A DNA stretch of 23,538 nt from Rhodobacteraceae bacterium UBA7436 (GCA_002478745.1 DLQI01000120.1:5494-29031); one strand, 5' to 3'. Shown: positions 14,806-22,690, counted from the first letter of the stretch. The notes: generated by a model from the letters alone, not told the origin. Numbers and translations are program-made.

Positions 14806-15861
14806 TTAAGAACCAGACCCAACGACAAATTCGTCAGATACAGCTGTTTGTGTGGCTTCCAACTCTGGATCCGCAACCAAACCGTATTCAGCCAACGGCC
14901 CGTCTTCACCGGCAATTTCGTCCGCAACAAAGAACTCTGCAAAATTTTTCAAGCCTGGGATCACGCCGATGTGAGCTTTTTTCATGTAAAAATACAGTGG
15001 ACGCGATACAGGGTATTCACCGGTTGAGATGCTTTCGGTCGAAGGCATAACACCAGACATTGTCGCGACTTGTAGCTTGTCGGTATTGTTCTCATAGAAC
15101 GCGAGGCCAAACACGCCAATGCCGTCTTTGTTGCTCTCAATACGCGCTAAGGTTTCGGTATAATCGCCATCAATGTCGACGGATTTGCCGTCCGTACGTA
15201 AGGCAATGCAGGCTTTCTCGGCCGAATTTTTCTTAGCTTTATCAGTGTCGCCAGACGCTGATGCTAACAAAACATCAAACGCGCCTGTGGCTTCACACCC
15301 CTCCAAGATCACTTTGTCTTCAAATACTTCACGCGTGCCGTGCTTTGTGCCCGGGACGAATGCTTGGATAGGTTGATCCGCAAACGCGGCGTTCACTTGA
15401 GCCCAATTGCTGTTTGGGTTGGCAACCATTTGACCTTCGACTAGAATCTGGTCTGAAAGTGCCAAGAACCAATCCGTTGGCGTGAATTCAAATCCGTTGC
15501 CCGTAATGTCTGAGGCAAAAACTATGCCATCATATCCAATGCGTACTTCTATAATATCTGAAACACCTGCTTTAGCGCAGGCTTTTAGTTCGTTCTCTTT
15601 AATCTGACGGGAGGCGTTTGCGATATCGATGGTGTTTTCACCAACGCCTTCGCAAAAACGCTTAAGGCCTGCAGATGATCCACCAGATTCGACAATCGGT
15701 GTTGGGAAATCAAAGTTCTCGCCAAAAGCTTCTGCAACAATAGATGCGTATGGAAGTACGGTAGAAGAACCGGCAATTTGAATTTGATCGCGTGCAATGG
15801 CGGCTGTTGCAGAAACGGCTGCAAGGGCCAGTGCGGACGTCGTAAGTTTCACAAATGACAT
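14806..15861 (-). CDS. pstS: Phosphate ABC transporter substrate-binding protein PstS
   Basis: A periplasmic phosphate-binding protein of 351 residues. A Sec signal peptide covers about 1-23 (MSFVKL, hydrophobic core LALAAVSATAA, cleavage after AIA). The phosphate-binding segment IAGSSTVLPYA lies at 29-39, with ESGGSSAGLKRFCEG at 58-72 and DIANASR at 79-85, as in the PstS/SphX family. The ATG at 15861 is chosen over an upstream in-frame start at 15915 because GGAG lies 7 nt before it and the signal peptide begins exactly there. It is the first gene of the pst operon and carries a three-repeat Pho box 82-110 nt upstream of its start, so it should be strongly induced by PhoB under phosphate starvation. 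Confidence 0.96.
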   Translation of the reverse strand: MSFVKLTTSALALAAVSATAAIARDQIQIAGSSTVLPYASIVAEAFGENFDFPTPIVESGGSSAGLKRFCEGVGENTIDIANASRQIKENELKACAKAGVSDIIEVRIGYDGIVFASDITGNGFEFTPTDWFLALSDQILVEGQMVANPNSNWAQVNAAFADQPIQAFVPGTKHGTREVFEDKVILEGCEATGAFDVLLASASGDTDKAKKNSAEKACIALRTDGKSVDIDGDYTETLARIESNKDGIGVFGLAFYENNTDKLQVATMSGVMPSTESISTGEYPVSRPLYFYMKKAHIGVIPGLKNFAEFFVADEIAGEDGPLAEYGLVADPELEATQTAVSDEFVVGSGS

Positions 15862-15942
15862 AACTGTCTCCTGAAGTGACTTAATCGGATCACCCCAATG
15901 GCGACCTTGAGCCATCCATTAGGCCTTGGTTGCTATGTTTTT

Positions 15943-15971
15943 GTGACGGTTACGTAACAGTTTTATGACAG
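15943..15971 (-). promoter_or_regulatory. Pho box, three 7-bp repeats
   Basis: Read on the minus strand: CTGTCAT (plus 15965-15971), spacer AAAA, CTGTTAC (15954-15960), spacer GTAA, CCGTCAC (15943-15949), then AAAA. Three direct repeats at 11-bp period with 4-bp spacers match the PhoB-binding consensus, the first one perfectly. It lies upstream of pstS in the 157-bp gap after phoR; PhoB is encoded at the end of the same operon. A -10 element downstream is not clear. Confidence 0.88.
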
Positions 15972-16018
15972 CGGCTTAAAAACGGCTAAGACACCTCAAT
16001 TATTTGGAAAAATAGGGG

Positions 16019-17080
16019 TTAAAGGTCCGCCAACGTGGTCGGCAGAACTACAGAAAAGGTCGTGCCTTGCGGTTCTGTCTTGTAGATTCGTAAACGTCCA
16101 CGATGACGGCTCACAATGTGTTTCACAATTGCGAGGCCAAGCCCCGTACCACCAAGTTCACGACTGCGGTGGTCATCCACACGATAGAAACGTTCTGTCA
16201 GACGCGGAAGATGGCGCGGTTCAATCCCTACCCCATAGTCGATTACTTCAACACGGCATGCAGGACCGCGCAATGTGCTATCCCGCTTGGACAAAGTCAT
16301 GCGCACTGTCACGCGTTTTCCAGCGTCACCGTATTTGAGCGCATTCTCAATCAAGTTTGTGAACACTTGGCGCAGTTGATCGCTGTCGCCTTTAATCTTC
16401 ACTTGCTTCGAAGGAAGCTCACACTCCAAAACGACACCGCCCTTGTCTGCTAGTGGTTTGATCGCCTCAATCGTGCTGTGCAAAATGTCATTCAGGCAAA
16501 CTCGATCTTTGGGCTTAACCCGTTCATCGACCTCAACGCGTCCCAAAGACAACAAGTCCCCGACCAATCGGTTCATACGCAAGGCTTCGGCTAGCATGAT
16601 GGGCAGAAACCTTTTGCGGGCTTTTTCATCTTCAGCAGCGGGGCCTGTAAGCGTTTCTATGAACCCAATCATTGCGGTCAAAGGTGTGCGCAGTTCATGA
16701 CTGACGTTCGCTACAAAATCGCGGCGCATTTGCCCCGCATTTTCGATGTCTGTTACATCTGAAAAACACAGCAAAACAATTGTGTCTTCTGGCTTAGGGC
16801 CAAGCTCAACGCTCCGACAACTTACATCAAAAACTGTTTCAATATTATTAGAGATATATCGGAACTTTGCGTGTCGGTCTTTTCCATCCGCCAACGTTGC
16901 TTCAATCGTTTCAAAAATCGAAGGTTGGCGTACCATTGTGACGTAGTTGCGGTGAAGGGCTTGCTGGCCCAACAAGACAACGCCGCCATCATTCATCGCA
17001 ACAATTCTCTCATCCGTTCCTATCGCGACAGCCGGCATCGGAACCGCGCGCAGAAAGGTTTGGATCGCATCGGATTGCAT
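16019..17080 (-). CDS. phoR: Phosphate regulon sensor histidine kinase PhoR, soluble form
   Basis: A histidine kinase of 353 residues: an N-terminal PAS-like domain (about 5-112), the dimerisation/phospho-acceptor helix with His128 in DFVANVSHELRTPLTAMIGFIETL (121-144), and a HATPase domain with N-box TNLIENALKYG (241-251), G1 box DYGVGI (281-286) and G2 box GGTGLGLAIVKH (310-321). The H-box sequence is that of PhoR kinases. No transmembrane segment is visible at the N-terminus, unlike Escherichia coli PhoR, so it is probably cytoplasmic and senses phosphate through PhoU/PstB. It lies 12 nt after the carbonic-anhydrase-like gene and may be read from the yicC-gmk transcript. The pst operon follows after a 157-bp gap with its own promoter. 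Confidence 0.92.
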   Translation of the reverse strand: MQSDAIQTFLRAVPMPAVAIGTDERIVAMNDGGVVLLGQQALHRNYVTMVRQPSIFETIEATLADGKDRHAKFRYISNNIETVFDVSCRSVELGPKPEDTIVLLCFSDVTDIENAGQMRRDFVANVSHELRTPLTAMIGFIETLTGPAAEDEKARKRFLPIMLAEALRMNRLVGDLLSLGRVEVDERVKPKDRVCLNDILHSTIEAIKPLADKGGVVLECELPSKQVKIKGDSDQLRQVFTNLIENALKYGDAGKRVTVRMTLSKRDSTLRGPACRVEVIDYGVGIEPRHLPRLTERFYRVDDHRSRELGGTGLGLAIVKHIVSRHRGRLRIYKTEPQGTTFSVVLPTTLADL

Positions 17081-17092
17081 TGGGGTATTTAC

Positions 17093-17617
17093 CTATTCTA
17101 CGACCTTTAAGTTATCGCGAAAACGACGCATATTTTCTTGGTAGTGCAAAGCAGAGGCTTCAAGCTTGGCAATAGCTTCATCGTCTAGCTGACGCACAAC
17201 CTTTCCAGGTACACCCATGACCAAAGACCCATCAGGAATCTCTTTGCCTTCCGTAATCAACGCACCTGCCCCAATCAGACAGTTTTTGCCGATCTTGGCA
17301 CCATTCAAAACCGTTGCGCCCATTCCGATCAGTGTGTTTTCGCCAATGGTACAGCCATGCAGCATAACCTTGTGACCGATCGTACAGTTGGTCCCAATCG
17401 TCAAAGGAAACCCCTTATCGATGTGCATAACGGTGTTTTCTTGAACATTGGTGCCTTCACCAATCAAGATGACCTCGTGATCAGCGCGAATAGTTGACCC
17501 GAACCAAACTGACGAACCTGCCAACATAACAACCTTACCAATAAGGTTAGCATCTGCTGCGACCCAAGTGTCCTCGTGCAATTGAGGCTTGTCATCACCT
17601 AGCGCGTAAAGGGTCAT
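17093..17617 (-). CDS. Gamma carbonic anhydrase-like hexapeptide-repeat protein
   Basis: A left-handed beta-helix protein of 174 residues with repeated hexapeptides (for example IGEGTN, IGTNCT, IGENTL, IGKNCL) and a C-terminal helix. The three zinc-ligand histidines of the gamma-class carbonic anhydrase/YrdA group are seen at His65 (TVMHID), His82 and His87 (GHKVMLHGC), along with Arg44 and Asp46 (IRAD). Many members of this YrdA/PaaY-like subgroup show little or no carbonic anhydrase activity, so the function is open. The ATG overlaps the gmk stop by 4 nt (17614-17617), indicating coupling. Confidence 0.9.
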   Translation of the reverse strand: MTLYALGDDKPQLHEDTWVAADANLIGKVVMLAGSSVWFGSTIRADHEVILIGEGTNVQENTVMHIDKGFPLTIGTNCTIGHKVMLHGCTIGENTLIGMGATVLNGAKIGKNCLIGAGALITEGKEIPDGSLVMGVPGKVVRQLDDEAIAKLEASALHYQENMRRFRDNLKVVE

Positions 17618-18255
17618 GATGTTTCCTCAAACTGAGTTTGCAGAGTCCGGACATGATCGGTCAGCTGTGGTTGCTGGCTGCGACGAAGGCGCGTTGCCGT
17701 GATGATCGTCTTCAGTTGTTCTTCAGTCTTATCCAAATCGTCGTTTACCAAAACAAAGTCATAGCCACCCCAATGGCTGATTTCATCCCAGCTTTTTTCC
17801 ATACGCCGGCCAATGGTTTCTGCATCGTCTTGACCACGCTTTTCGAGGCGATTGCGAAGTTCAGGAATAGACGGCGGCAGTAGAAAGATCGACAAGGTAT
17901 GTGCACCAAGGGCTGAATTATTGATCTGCTGGGCCCCCTGCCAGTCGATGTCAAACAGGACATCTCGGCCAGTGTTTATAGTTTCTTCAATTGGGCCTTT
18001 TGGTGATCCGTAAAAATTACCAAAAACGTGGGCATGTTCCAGCATCTCGCCTTCGGCCACCATCCCTTTAAATTCGGCCTCCTCCATAAAGTGATAGTCG
18101 GCTCCGTCAACCTCACCTTTGCGCGGTGAACGCGTTGTGGCGGAAACGGAAAAATCCAATTCGGGATCCCAAACACGAAGCCGTTTGGCCAATGTACTTT
18201 TGCCCGCGCCGGACGGCGAACTAAGGATGATTAAAAGGCCACGGCGATCATTCAT
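17614..18255 (-). CDS. gmk: Guanylate kinase
   Basis: Phosphorylates GMP to GDP with ATP in purine nucleotide metabolism; cytosolic, 213 residues, the standard length. The P-loop SSPSGAGKST lies at 12-21, followed by the GMP-binding region SVSATTRSPRKGEVDGADYHF (about 37-57), DIDWQGAQQI at about 97-106 and the LID region RLEKRGQDDAETIGRRM. It lies 5 nt after yicC; the yicC-gmk pair is widely conserved in bacteria. Confidence 0.97.
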   Translation of the reverse strand: MNDRRGLLIILSSPSGAGKSTLAKRLRVWDPELDFSVSATTRSPRKGEVDGADYHFMEEAEFKGMVAEGEMLEHAHVFGNFYGSPKGPIEETINTGRDVLFDIDWQGAQQINNSALGAHTLSIFLLPPSIPELRNRLEKRGQDDAETIGRRMEKSWDEISHWGGYDFVLVNDDLDKTEEQLKTIITATRLRRSQQPQLTDHVRTLQTQFEETS

Positions 18256-18260
18256 GCCAT

Positions 18261-19151
18261 TTACTCCACGTTTTGAACTTGTTCACGCATTTGGTCTATC
18301 AACACCTTCAAGGCAAGGCCTTCACGTGTCAGTTCTGCATTCTGGGCTTTAGAACACAAGGTATTTGCCTCGCGGTTAAATTCTTGCATCAGAAAATCCA
18401 TCTTACGGCCAACGGGTGTCGTTTCATCTAACAACACTTGTGTCGCAACAACATGTGCATTCAGCCGGTCGATTTCTTCAGTCACGTCTGCCTTTACAGC
18501 AAGCAATGCAAGTTCCTGCGCAACACGGGATTCATCAAGGTTGTCGGCATTCTCCATGATCACGCCCAAATTCTTCTTGAGCGATGCAGCAACCTCAATT
18601 GCACGTGTTTGCGCAATGTTGTCTGCAGATTGGGTTCGTGTTTCGACCTCTACCAATTGAGCACGCAGAACCTTTTCCAGGGCCGCCCCTTCACTTGATC
18701 GCATCGCATCAAATGAAGCAATCAATTCGTCAGCCTGCGCCAATAACGCTTTACTCAACTCTGTGGTGTCTTCCACAACCACATTTTGATCTAGAACACC
18801 GCGCATCGCAACAATATCGGATGCCTTGGATGGTGCCAAAGACAGGCCTGCATCCATCGCTTGGGTCTCAATTTCCGTCATCGCGTCGAGGATATCGCGT
18901 AAAACTGCATCGTTCACTTTAGCTGCCCCAGAGGTCTCTTCGCGGTTGATACGCAATGACAAGGTGACATTGCCACGTGCAGTCACCGCAGCCAGCGCTT
19001 TGCGCAGGCCTAACTCTAACCCATCAATCCAATCGGGCACACGCAAACGTAGATCAAGGCCCTTGCCATTAACGCTGCGCAATTCCCATGCCCAGCTCCA
19101 GCCATCAAGCGCACCCGTTGCAGAAGCGAATCCTGTCATCGATTTCAGCAT
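18261..19151 (-). CDS. yicC: YicC family endoribonuclease-like protein
   Basis: A 296-residue YicC-family protein. The N-terminus has the typical MLKSMTGFASA and ELRSVNGKGLDLRLRVP (28-44); the C-terminus has the conserved GRKMDFLMQEFNREANTLCSKAQNAELT segment with acidic and histidine-poor putative catalytic region, then LKVLIDQMREQVQNVE. Escherichia coli YicC has been reported as an endoribonuclease acting on a small RNA; that is family knowledge, not visible here. It is the first gene of the yicC-gmk-carbonic anhydrase-phoR run and is divergent from the PAS gene. Confidence 0.94.
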   Translation of the reverse strand: MLKSMTGFASATGALDGWSWAWELRSVNGKGLDLRLRVPDWIDGLELGLRKALAAVTARGNVTLSLRINREETSGAAKVNDAVLRDILDAMTEIETQAMDAGLSLAPSKASDIVAMRGVLDQNVVVEDTTELSKALLAQADELIASFDAMRSSEGAALEKVLRAQLVEVETRTQSADNIAQTRAIEVAASLKKNLGVIMENADNLDESRVAQELALLAVKADVTEEIDRLNAHVVATQVLLDETTPVGRKMDFLMQEFNREANTLCSKAQNAELTREGLALKVLIDQMREQVQNVE

Positions 19152-19253
19152 ATCAAAGTCCCATTTCGTTTTTCGCCGTGCATAAGATTAAAGCGCCCTC
19201 TCTCGCAACCCTTCGGCCATATCACGCCAATACGAGCGAGATGCATTGGCCCA

Positions 19254-19268
19254 TTAACCAATTGTTAA
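19254..19268. promoter_or_regulatory. Candidate CtrA-binding site
   Basis: TTAACCAATTGTTAA matches the CtrA full-site pattern TTAA-N7-TTAA exactly (TTAA at 19254-19257 and 19265-19268). It is nearly a perfect dyad (TTAAC/GTTAA). It lies between two divergent genes, 103 bp from the yicC start and 116 bp from the PAS-gene start. The background rate of this motif in AT-rich intergenic DNA is not negligible, so this is a candidate only. Confidence 0.5.
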
Positions 19269-19383
19269 GTTTAAACACCATATTTCGATTGAAATGTAAT
19301 ATTAATCTTTCATCAACCTGTCCAACAAGCTTGTCACACAAGCCGAAGGGGAAATTGTATGTTAACTCTACGGTGTAAGCTCG

Positions 19384-20064
19384 ATGAAACAAACCAATGA
19401 ACAGAATGTTGTCAAAATGAGCAACTATCGAACAGATACTGGTTTTTCCGCGTTGTCCCAAGTCGAGTCCTATTGGGAGGCGTTGCGTGGCTCGCGCTTG
19501 GTCCCGAAGCGGTCAGAAATCGATCCACGTGGAATTGAGCATGCTCTAGAATATACCTTTGTGTTGGAGCGTATTGCGATCGGCATGGCCCGTTTCCGTA
19601 TCGCTGGCAGTCATCTTTGCAATATCATGGGCATGGAAGTACGTGGAATGCCGCTGAGTTCCTTCATCATGCCGTCTGGGCGCGAAACCTTGGCCAGTGT
19701 ATTGGAAGACGTTTTTCAACGCCCTTCGGCTTGTGATCTTGATATGGTGGCAGAAGTCGGTCGTCAAAAACCAGCGATGGAAGCACGAATGGTGCTGATG
19801 CCGTTGCGCAGTGATTTAGGCGATGTCAGTCGCGTATTGGGATGTTTTGTTGCCAAAGGCGAGTTGGGCACGCAACCACGCGGGTTTGAAATTGTGACAA
19901 CCAAGCTGCGGTGCCTTAGCGCCGATAAAATTGAACAATATGTGCCACAGCATTGCGAAATCGATGTGCAACCCACTGGATTTCGGGAAAAACCAACAGG
20001 TTTCGGTCATGAAAGCGTTCCGACAAAGGCCCCACATCTGCGGCTAATTAAAACCGCCAATTGA
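19384..20064 (+). CDS. PAS domain-containing protein (PAS_5-like)
   Basis: A soluble protein of 226 residues, no membrane segment. A PAS-like domain covers about 27-160: QVESYWEALRGSRLVPKRSEIDPRGIEHAL, then FVLERIAIGMARFRIAGSHLCNIMGMEVRGMPLSSF, ending at LGCFVAKGEL. This arrangement matches the short PAS_5 (PF07310) proteins common in Rhodobacterales and other alphaproteobacteria, whose function is unknown. No output domain follows, only a polar tail. The ATG at 19384 has no good Shine-Dalgarno sequence; an ATG 11 codons in (19417) has none either. A 13-codon leader ORF (19359-19400) with AAGGGGA upstream overlaps this start in another frame. A CtrA-like box lies 116 nt upstream of the start. 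Confidence 0.85.
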   Translation: MKQTNEQNVVKMSNYRTDTGFSALSQVESYWEALRGSRLVPKRSEIDPRGIEHALEYTFVLERIAIGMARFRIAGSHLCNIMGMEVRGMPLSSFIMPSGRETLASVLEDVFQRPSACDLDMVAEVGRQKPAMEARMVLMPLRSDLGDVSRVLGCFVAKGELGTQPRGFEIVTTKLRCLSADKIEQYVPQHCEIDVQPTGFREKPTGFGHESVPTKAPHLRLIKTAN

Positions 20065-20075
20065 GCTAAGAACGG

Positions 20076-20103
20076 AAAAAGGCGACGCTTATTCAGCGCC
20101 GCC
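20076..20103 (-). terminator. Rho-independent terminator, DAHP synthase gene (shared with the PAS gene)
   Basis: On the minus strand GGCGGCGCT (plus 20095-20103) pairs with AGCGTCGCC (plus 20081-20089), eight pairs with one mismatch and a 5-nt loop, followed directly by TTTTT (plus 20076-20080). This is a typical intrinsic terminator for the minus-strand DAHP synthase gene. On the plus strand the same hairpin follows the PAS gene but the tail is less T-rich. Confidence 0.75.
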
Positions 20104-20136
20104 CTCTTCAATTCTAAATCTGAAGAACTAGTCAGC

Positions 20137-21495
20137 TTAGACTGCACGAGACTCGCGCAAAGCAGACAATTCCTCCGCAACCAAGAACGCCAATTCAAGA
20201 GATTGGCTAGCGTTTAGGCGTGGATCGCACGCAGTGTGGTAACGATCTGATAGGTCTTCGTCACTCACCGCACGTACGCCACCGGTACATTCGGTCACAT
20301 CCTGGCCGGTCATCTCAAAGTGTACGCCACCTGGAATCGTGCCCTCAGCTTGGTGGATACCAAAGAACTCGCGAACTTCGCGAAGAACAGATTCGAACGG
20401 ACGTGTTTTGTAGCCGCTTTCAGACTTGATCGTATTGCCGTGCATCGCGTCACAGGTCCAAAGCACGTTAGCGCCCTCTTCCTGAACCGCTTTGACCAAA
20501 CGTGGCAAGTGATCACCAACACTGCCCGCACCAAAGCGCGCGATAAGGGTTAAACGACCCTCTTCGTTCTCAGGGTTCAATTTTGCCATCAAGACCTTAA
20601 GGTCTTCAGCAGTCGTTGTTGGACCACATTTCAAACCGATTGGGTTTTGAACGCCACTTGCAAATTCAACGTGCGCGCCGTCTGGCTGACGTGTGCGATC
20701 GCCGATCCAAATCATGTGCGAGGAACCAGCCAACCATTTGCCCGAAGTAGAATCAACACGTGTCAGTGCTTCTTCGTATTCCAGCAGAAGTGATTCATGG
20801 CTGGTGTAATACTCAACAGACGAGAATTCATGCGTCGTGTCCGAGTTGATCCCAGCAGCGCCCATGAAATCAATGCTGTCTTGGATACGGCTTGCCAAGT
20901 CACGGTATTTTTGGATTTCTTGGCTGTCGGTAAAGCCAAGTGTCCATGCATTGACACGTTTCATGTCAGCGAACCCGCCAGTTGAAAAAGCGCGCAACAA
21001 GTTCAATGTCGCCGCAGATTGTGTATAGGCCTGCAACATACGCTGTGGATCAGGGATACGGGCTTCTGGTGTGAAATCCAAACCGTTGATGATGTCACCG
21101 CGGTAGCTTGGTAACTCAACGCCGCCTACAGTCTCTGTATTTGCGCTGCGTGGCTTGGCAAATTGACCAGCCATACGGCCAACTTTAACCACTGGTACTT
21201 TCGCGCAGTAAGTCAGAACCATCGCCATTTGCAACATCACTTTAAATGTGTCGCGGATGCTGTCTGAATTGAATTGGTCGAATGCCTCGGCACAGTCGCC
21301 GCCTTGCAAAAGAAACGCTTCGCCACGAGATGCTGCAGCCAACTGTGTTTTCAAGCGGCGTGCTTCGCCTGCAAATACCAACAATGGATACTGAGACAGC
21401 TGGGCCTCTACAGCGTTAAGTGCTGCAGCGTCTGTATAATCGGGCATCTGAATCCGTGGCTTGTTGCGCCAGCTTGATTTGGTCCAATCGCTCAT
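20137..21495 (-). CDS. aroG: Class II 3-deoxy-7-phosphoheptulonate (DAHP) synthase
   Basis: Condenses phosphoenolpyruvate and erythrose 4-phosphate, the first step of the shikimate pathway. The 452 residues are the usual class II (plant/mycobacterial type) length, unrelated in sequence to the class I enzymes of Escherichia coli. Signatures: FLLQGGDCAEAF with metal-ligand Cys68, LKCGPTTTAEDLK, RLTLIARFGAGSVGDHLP, LWTCDAMHGNT and a late GGVRAVSDEDLSDRYHTACDPRLN. The ATG at 21495 is chosen because GGAGA lies 6-7 nt upstream and homologues begin MSDWTKSSWR; the frame is open to 21543. It is a monocistronic unit with its own promoter and terminator. The symbol follows common usage for this class and could equally be written aroF. 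Confidence 0.95.
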   Translation of the reverse strand: MSDWTKSSWRNKPRIQMPDYTDAAALNAVEAQLSQYPLLVFAGEARRLKTQLAAASRGEAFLLQGGDCAEAFDQFNSDSIRDTFKVMLQMAMVLTYCAKVPVVKVGRMAGQFAKPRSANTETVGGVELPSYRGDIINGLDFTPEARIPDPQRMLQAYTQSAATLNLLRAFSTGGFADMKRVNAWTLGFTDSQEIQKYRDLASRIQDSIDFMGAAGINSDTTHEFSSVEYYTSHESLLLEYEEALTRVDSTSGKWLAGSSHMIWIGDRTRQPDGAHVEFASGVQNPIGLKCGPTTTAEDLKVLMAKLNPENEEGRLTLIARFGAGSVGDHLPRLVKAVQEEGANVLWTCDAMHGNTIKSESGYKTRPFESVLREVREFFGIHQAEGTIPGGVHFEMTGQDVTECTGGVRAVSDEDLSDRYHTACDPRLNASQSLELAFLVAEELSALRESRAV

Positions 21496-21542
21496 CTGTC
21501 TTCTCCGTTGGTTAAGCCCATTTAGGCTGTATTGAACTGCCA

Positions 21543-21571
21543 TCTATACAAAAGCTTAATTGAAGTGACCA
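21543..21571 (-). promoter_or_regulatory. Candidate sigma-70 promoter of the DAHP synthase gene
   Basis: On the minus strand TGGTCA (plus 21566-21571) and TATAGA (plus 21543-21548) are separated by 17 bp; each matches four of six consensus bases. The expected start of transcription is about 40 nt upstream of the ATG at 21495. A weak but well-spaced candidate. Confidence 0.4.
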
Positions 21572-21596
21572 CATCTGATTTACACCTCTTGACGGA

Positions 21597-21609
21597 ATGC
21601 AATTTGCAT
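21597..21609. promoter_or_regulatory. 13-bp palindrome in the divergent promoter region
   Basis: ATGCAA (21597-21602), central T, TTGCAT (21604-21609): perfect dyad about 80 nt upstream of the GlxA-type regulator gene, just after TTGACG, which could act as a -35. It may be an operator for autoregulation. No matching second copy was noticed elsewhere in the window. Confidence 0.35.
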
Positions 21610-21688
21610 GTCCAAGGTCAACCAACGTACTGCAAAAGAACCGTCCCAAACATTCGCGCTTTTGCGCCCCCATTAAGGACAAGCCGCG

Positions 21689-22690
21689 ATGTCAAATCCG
21701 CGCATGGCGACCAAGATCGAAACCGAAGCTAAGCCAAAGCGGTATGTCTTTGTCTTGCTCGAAGATTTCACCCTTCTTAGTTTCGCATCTGCCCTTGAAA
21801 GCTTGCGCATCGCCAACCGTATGGTGGGCCACGAGGCCTACCAATGGCGCATCATTGGAGAAGGAGGCGAAGAGGTTCGCTGTTCTGCAGGCAGTAACTT
21901 TAAACTTGACGGCGATTTAGGTGAATTGTCTCGCGACGACACCATGATGATTTGCAGTGGTGTAAACGTCCAAAAATTCACCACTAAGAAATTACTTGGA
22001 TGGGTCAGACGTGAAGCGCGCAAAGGAATACCTGTGGCAGGCCTCTGCACGGCTGCATATACTTTGGCTAAAGCTGGATTGCTGGATGACAAGCGCGCAA
22101 CCATTCATTGGGAAAATCACGATAGCTTTTCAGAAGAATTTCCTGAAGTTGAATTGACCAAATCTGTGTTCGTTGTGGATGGCAATCGCCTAACGACGGC
22201 CGGCGGCACCTCGTCCTTGGACTTAATGCTTAAACTGATCGCCAAAGATTTGGGCGAAGACCTCGCTAATGCGGTTGCAGATCAGCTGATCTATTCCTCA
22301 ATCCGGACCGATCAAGACACTCAGCGCCTGTCTGTTCCAACACGGATCGGCGTGCGTCACCCAAAGTTAAGCCAAGTTATCCAAATCATGGAGGGCAACA
22401 TCGAGGAGCCGATAAGCCCTTCTATATTGGCAAAAGATGTCGGCATGTCGACACGCCAGCTAGAGCGTTTGTTCCGGCGCTATCTGAACCGTTCGCCCAA
22501 GCGGTATTATATGGAGCTTCGTCTTCAAAAAGCGCGTAACCTGCTGATGCAGACCGACATGAGTGTGATCAACGTGGCGCTAGCTTGTGGTTTTGCATCT
22601 CCATCCCACTTCTCGAAATGCTACCGCGCACACTATGATACAACGCCCTATCGCGAGCGCGGCAGTCATGCTGGACGGCTATCGATCTAA
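21689..22690 (+). CDS. GlxA-family (DJ-1/PfpI plus AraC) transcriptional regulator
   Basis: A 333-residue regulator. The N-terminal class I glutamine-amidotransferase-like domain (about 17-195) has the YVFVLLEDFTLLSFASALESLRIANR start and a nucleophile-elbow Cys120 in VAGLCTAAY, then IHWENHDSFSEEFP. The C-terminal AraC domain (about 228-325) has a first helix-turn-helix at about 245-266 (PSILAKDVGMSTRQLERLFRRYLNRSPKRYY) and a second at about 293-316 (INVALACGFASPSHFSKCYRAHY). This architecture is shared with GbdR, ArgR and CdhR, which respond to glycine betaine, arginine or carnitine; the ligand here is unknown. AAGGA lies about 9 nt before the ATG. It is divergent from the DAHP synthase gene and upstream of an amino-acid-type binding protein gene in the same direction, which may be a target (inference). 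Confidence 0.92.
   Translation: MSNPRMATKIETEAKPKRYVFVLLEDFTLLSFASALESLRIANRMVGHEAYQWRIIGEGGEEVRCSAGSNFKLDGDLGELSRDDTMMICSGVNVQKFTTKKLLGWVRREARKGIPVAGLCTAAYTLAKAGLLDDKRATIHWENHDSFSEEFPEVELTKSVFVVDGNRLTTAGGTSSLDLMLKLIAKDLGEDLANAVADQLIYSSIRTDQDTQRLSVPTRIGVRHPKLSQVIQIMEGNIEEPISPSILAKDVGMSTRQLERLFRRYLNRSPKRYYMELRLQKARNLLMQTDMSVINVALACGFASPSHFSKCYRAHYDTTPYRERGSHAGRLSI

Noticed and set aside
15862..15915. Upstream start for pstS giving 18 extra residues
   Set aside because: The ATG at 15861 has GGAG at good spacing and starts a normal signal peptide; the extension would bury it.
21496..21543. Upstream start for the DAHP synthase
   Set aside because: It would contain the ribosome site of the ATG at 21495 and the candidate -10, and family proteins start with MSDWTKSSWR.
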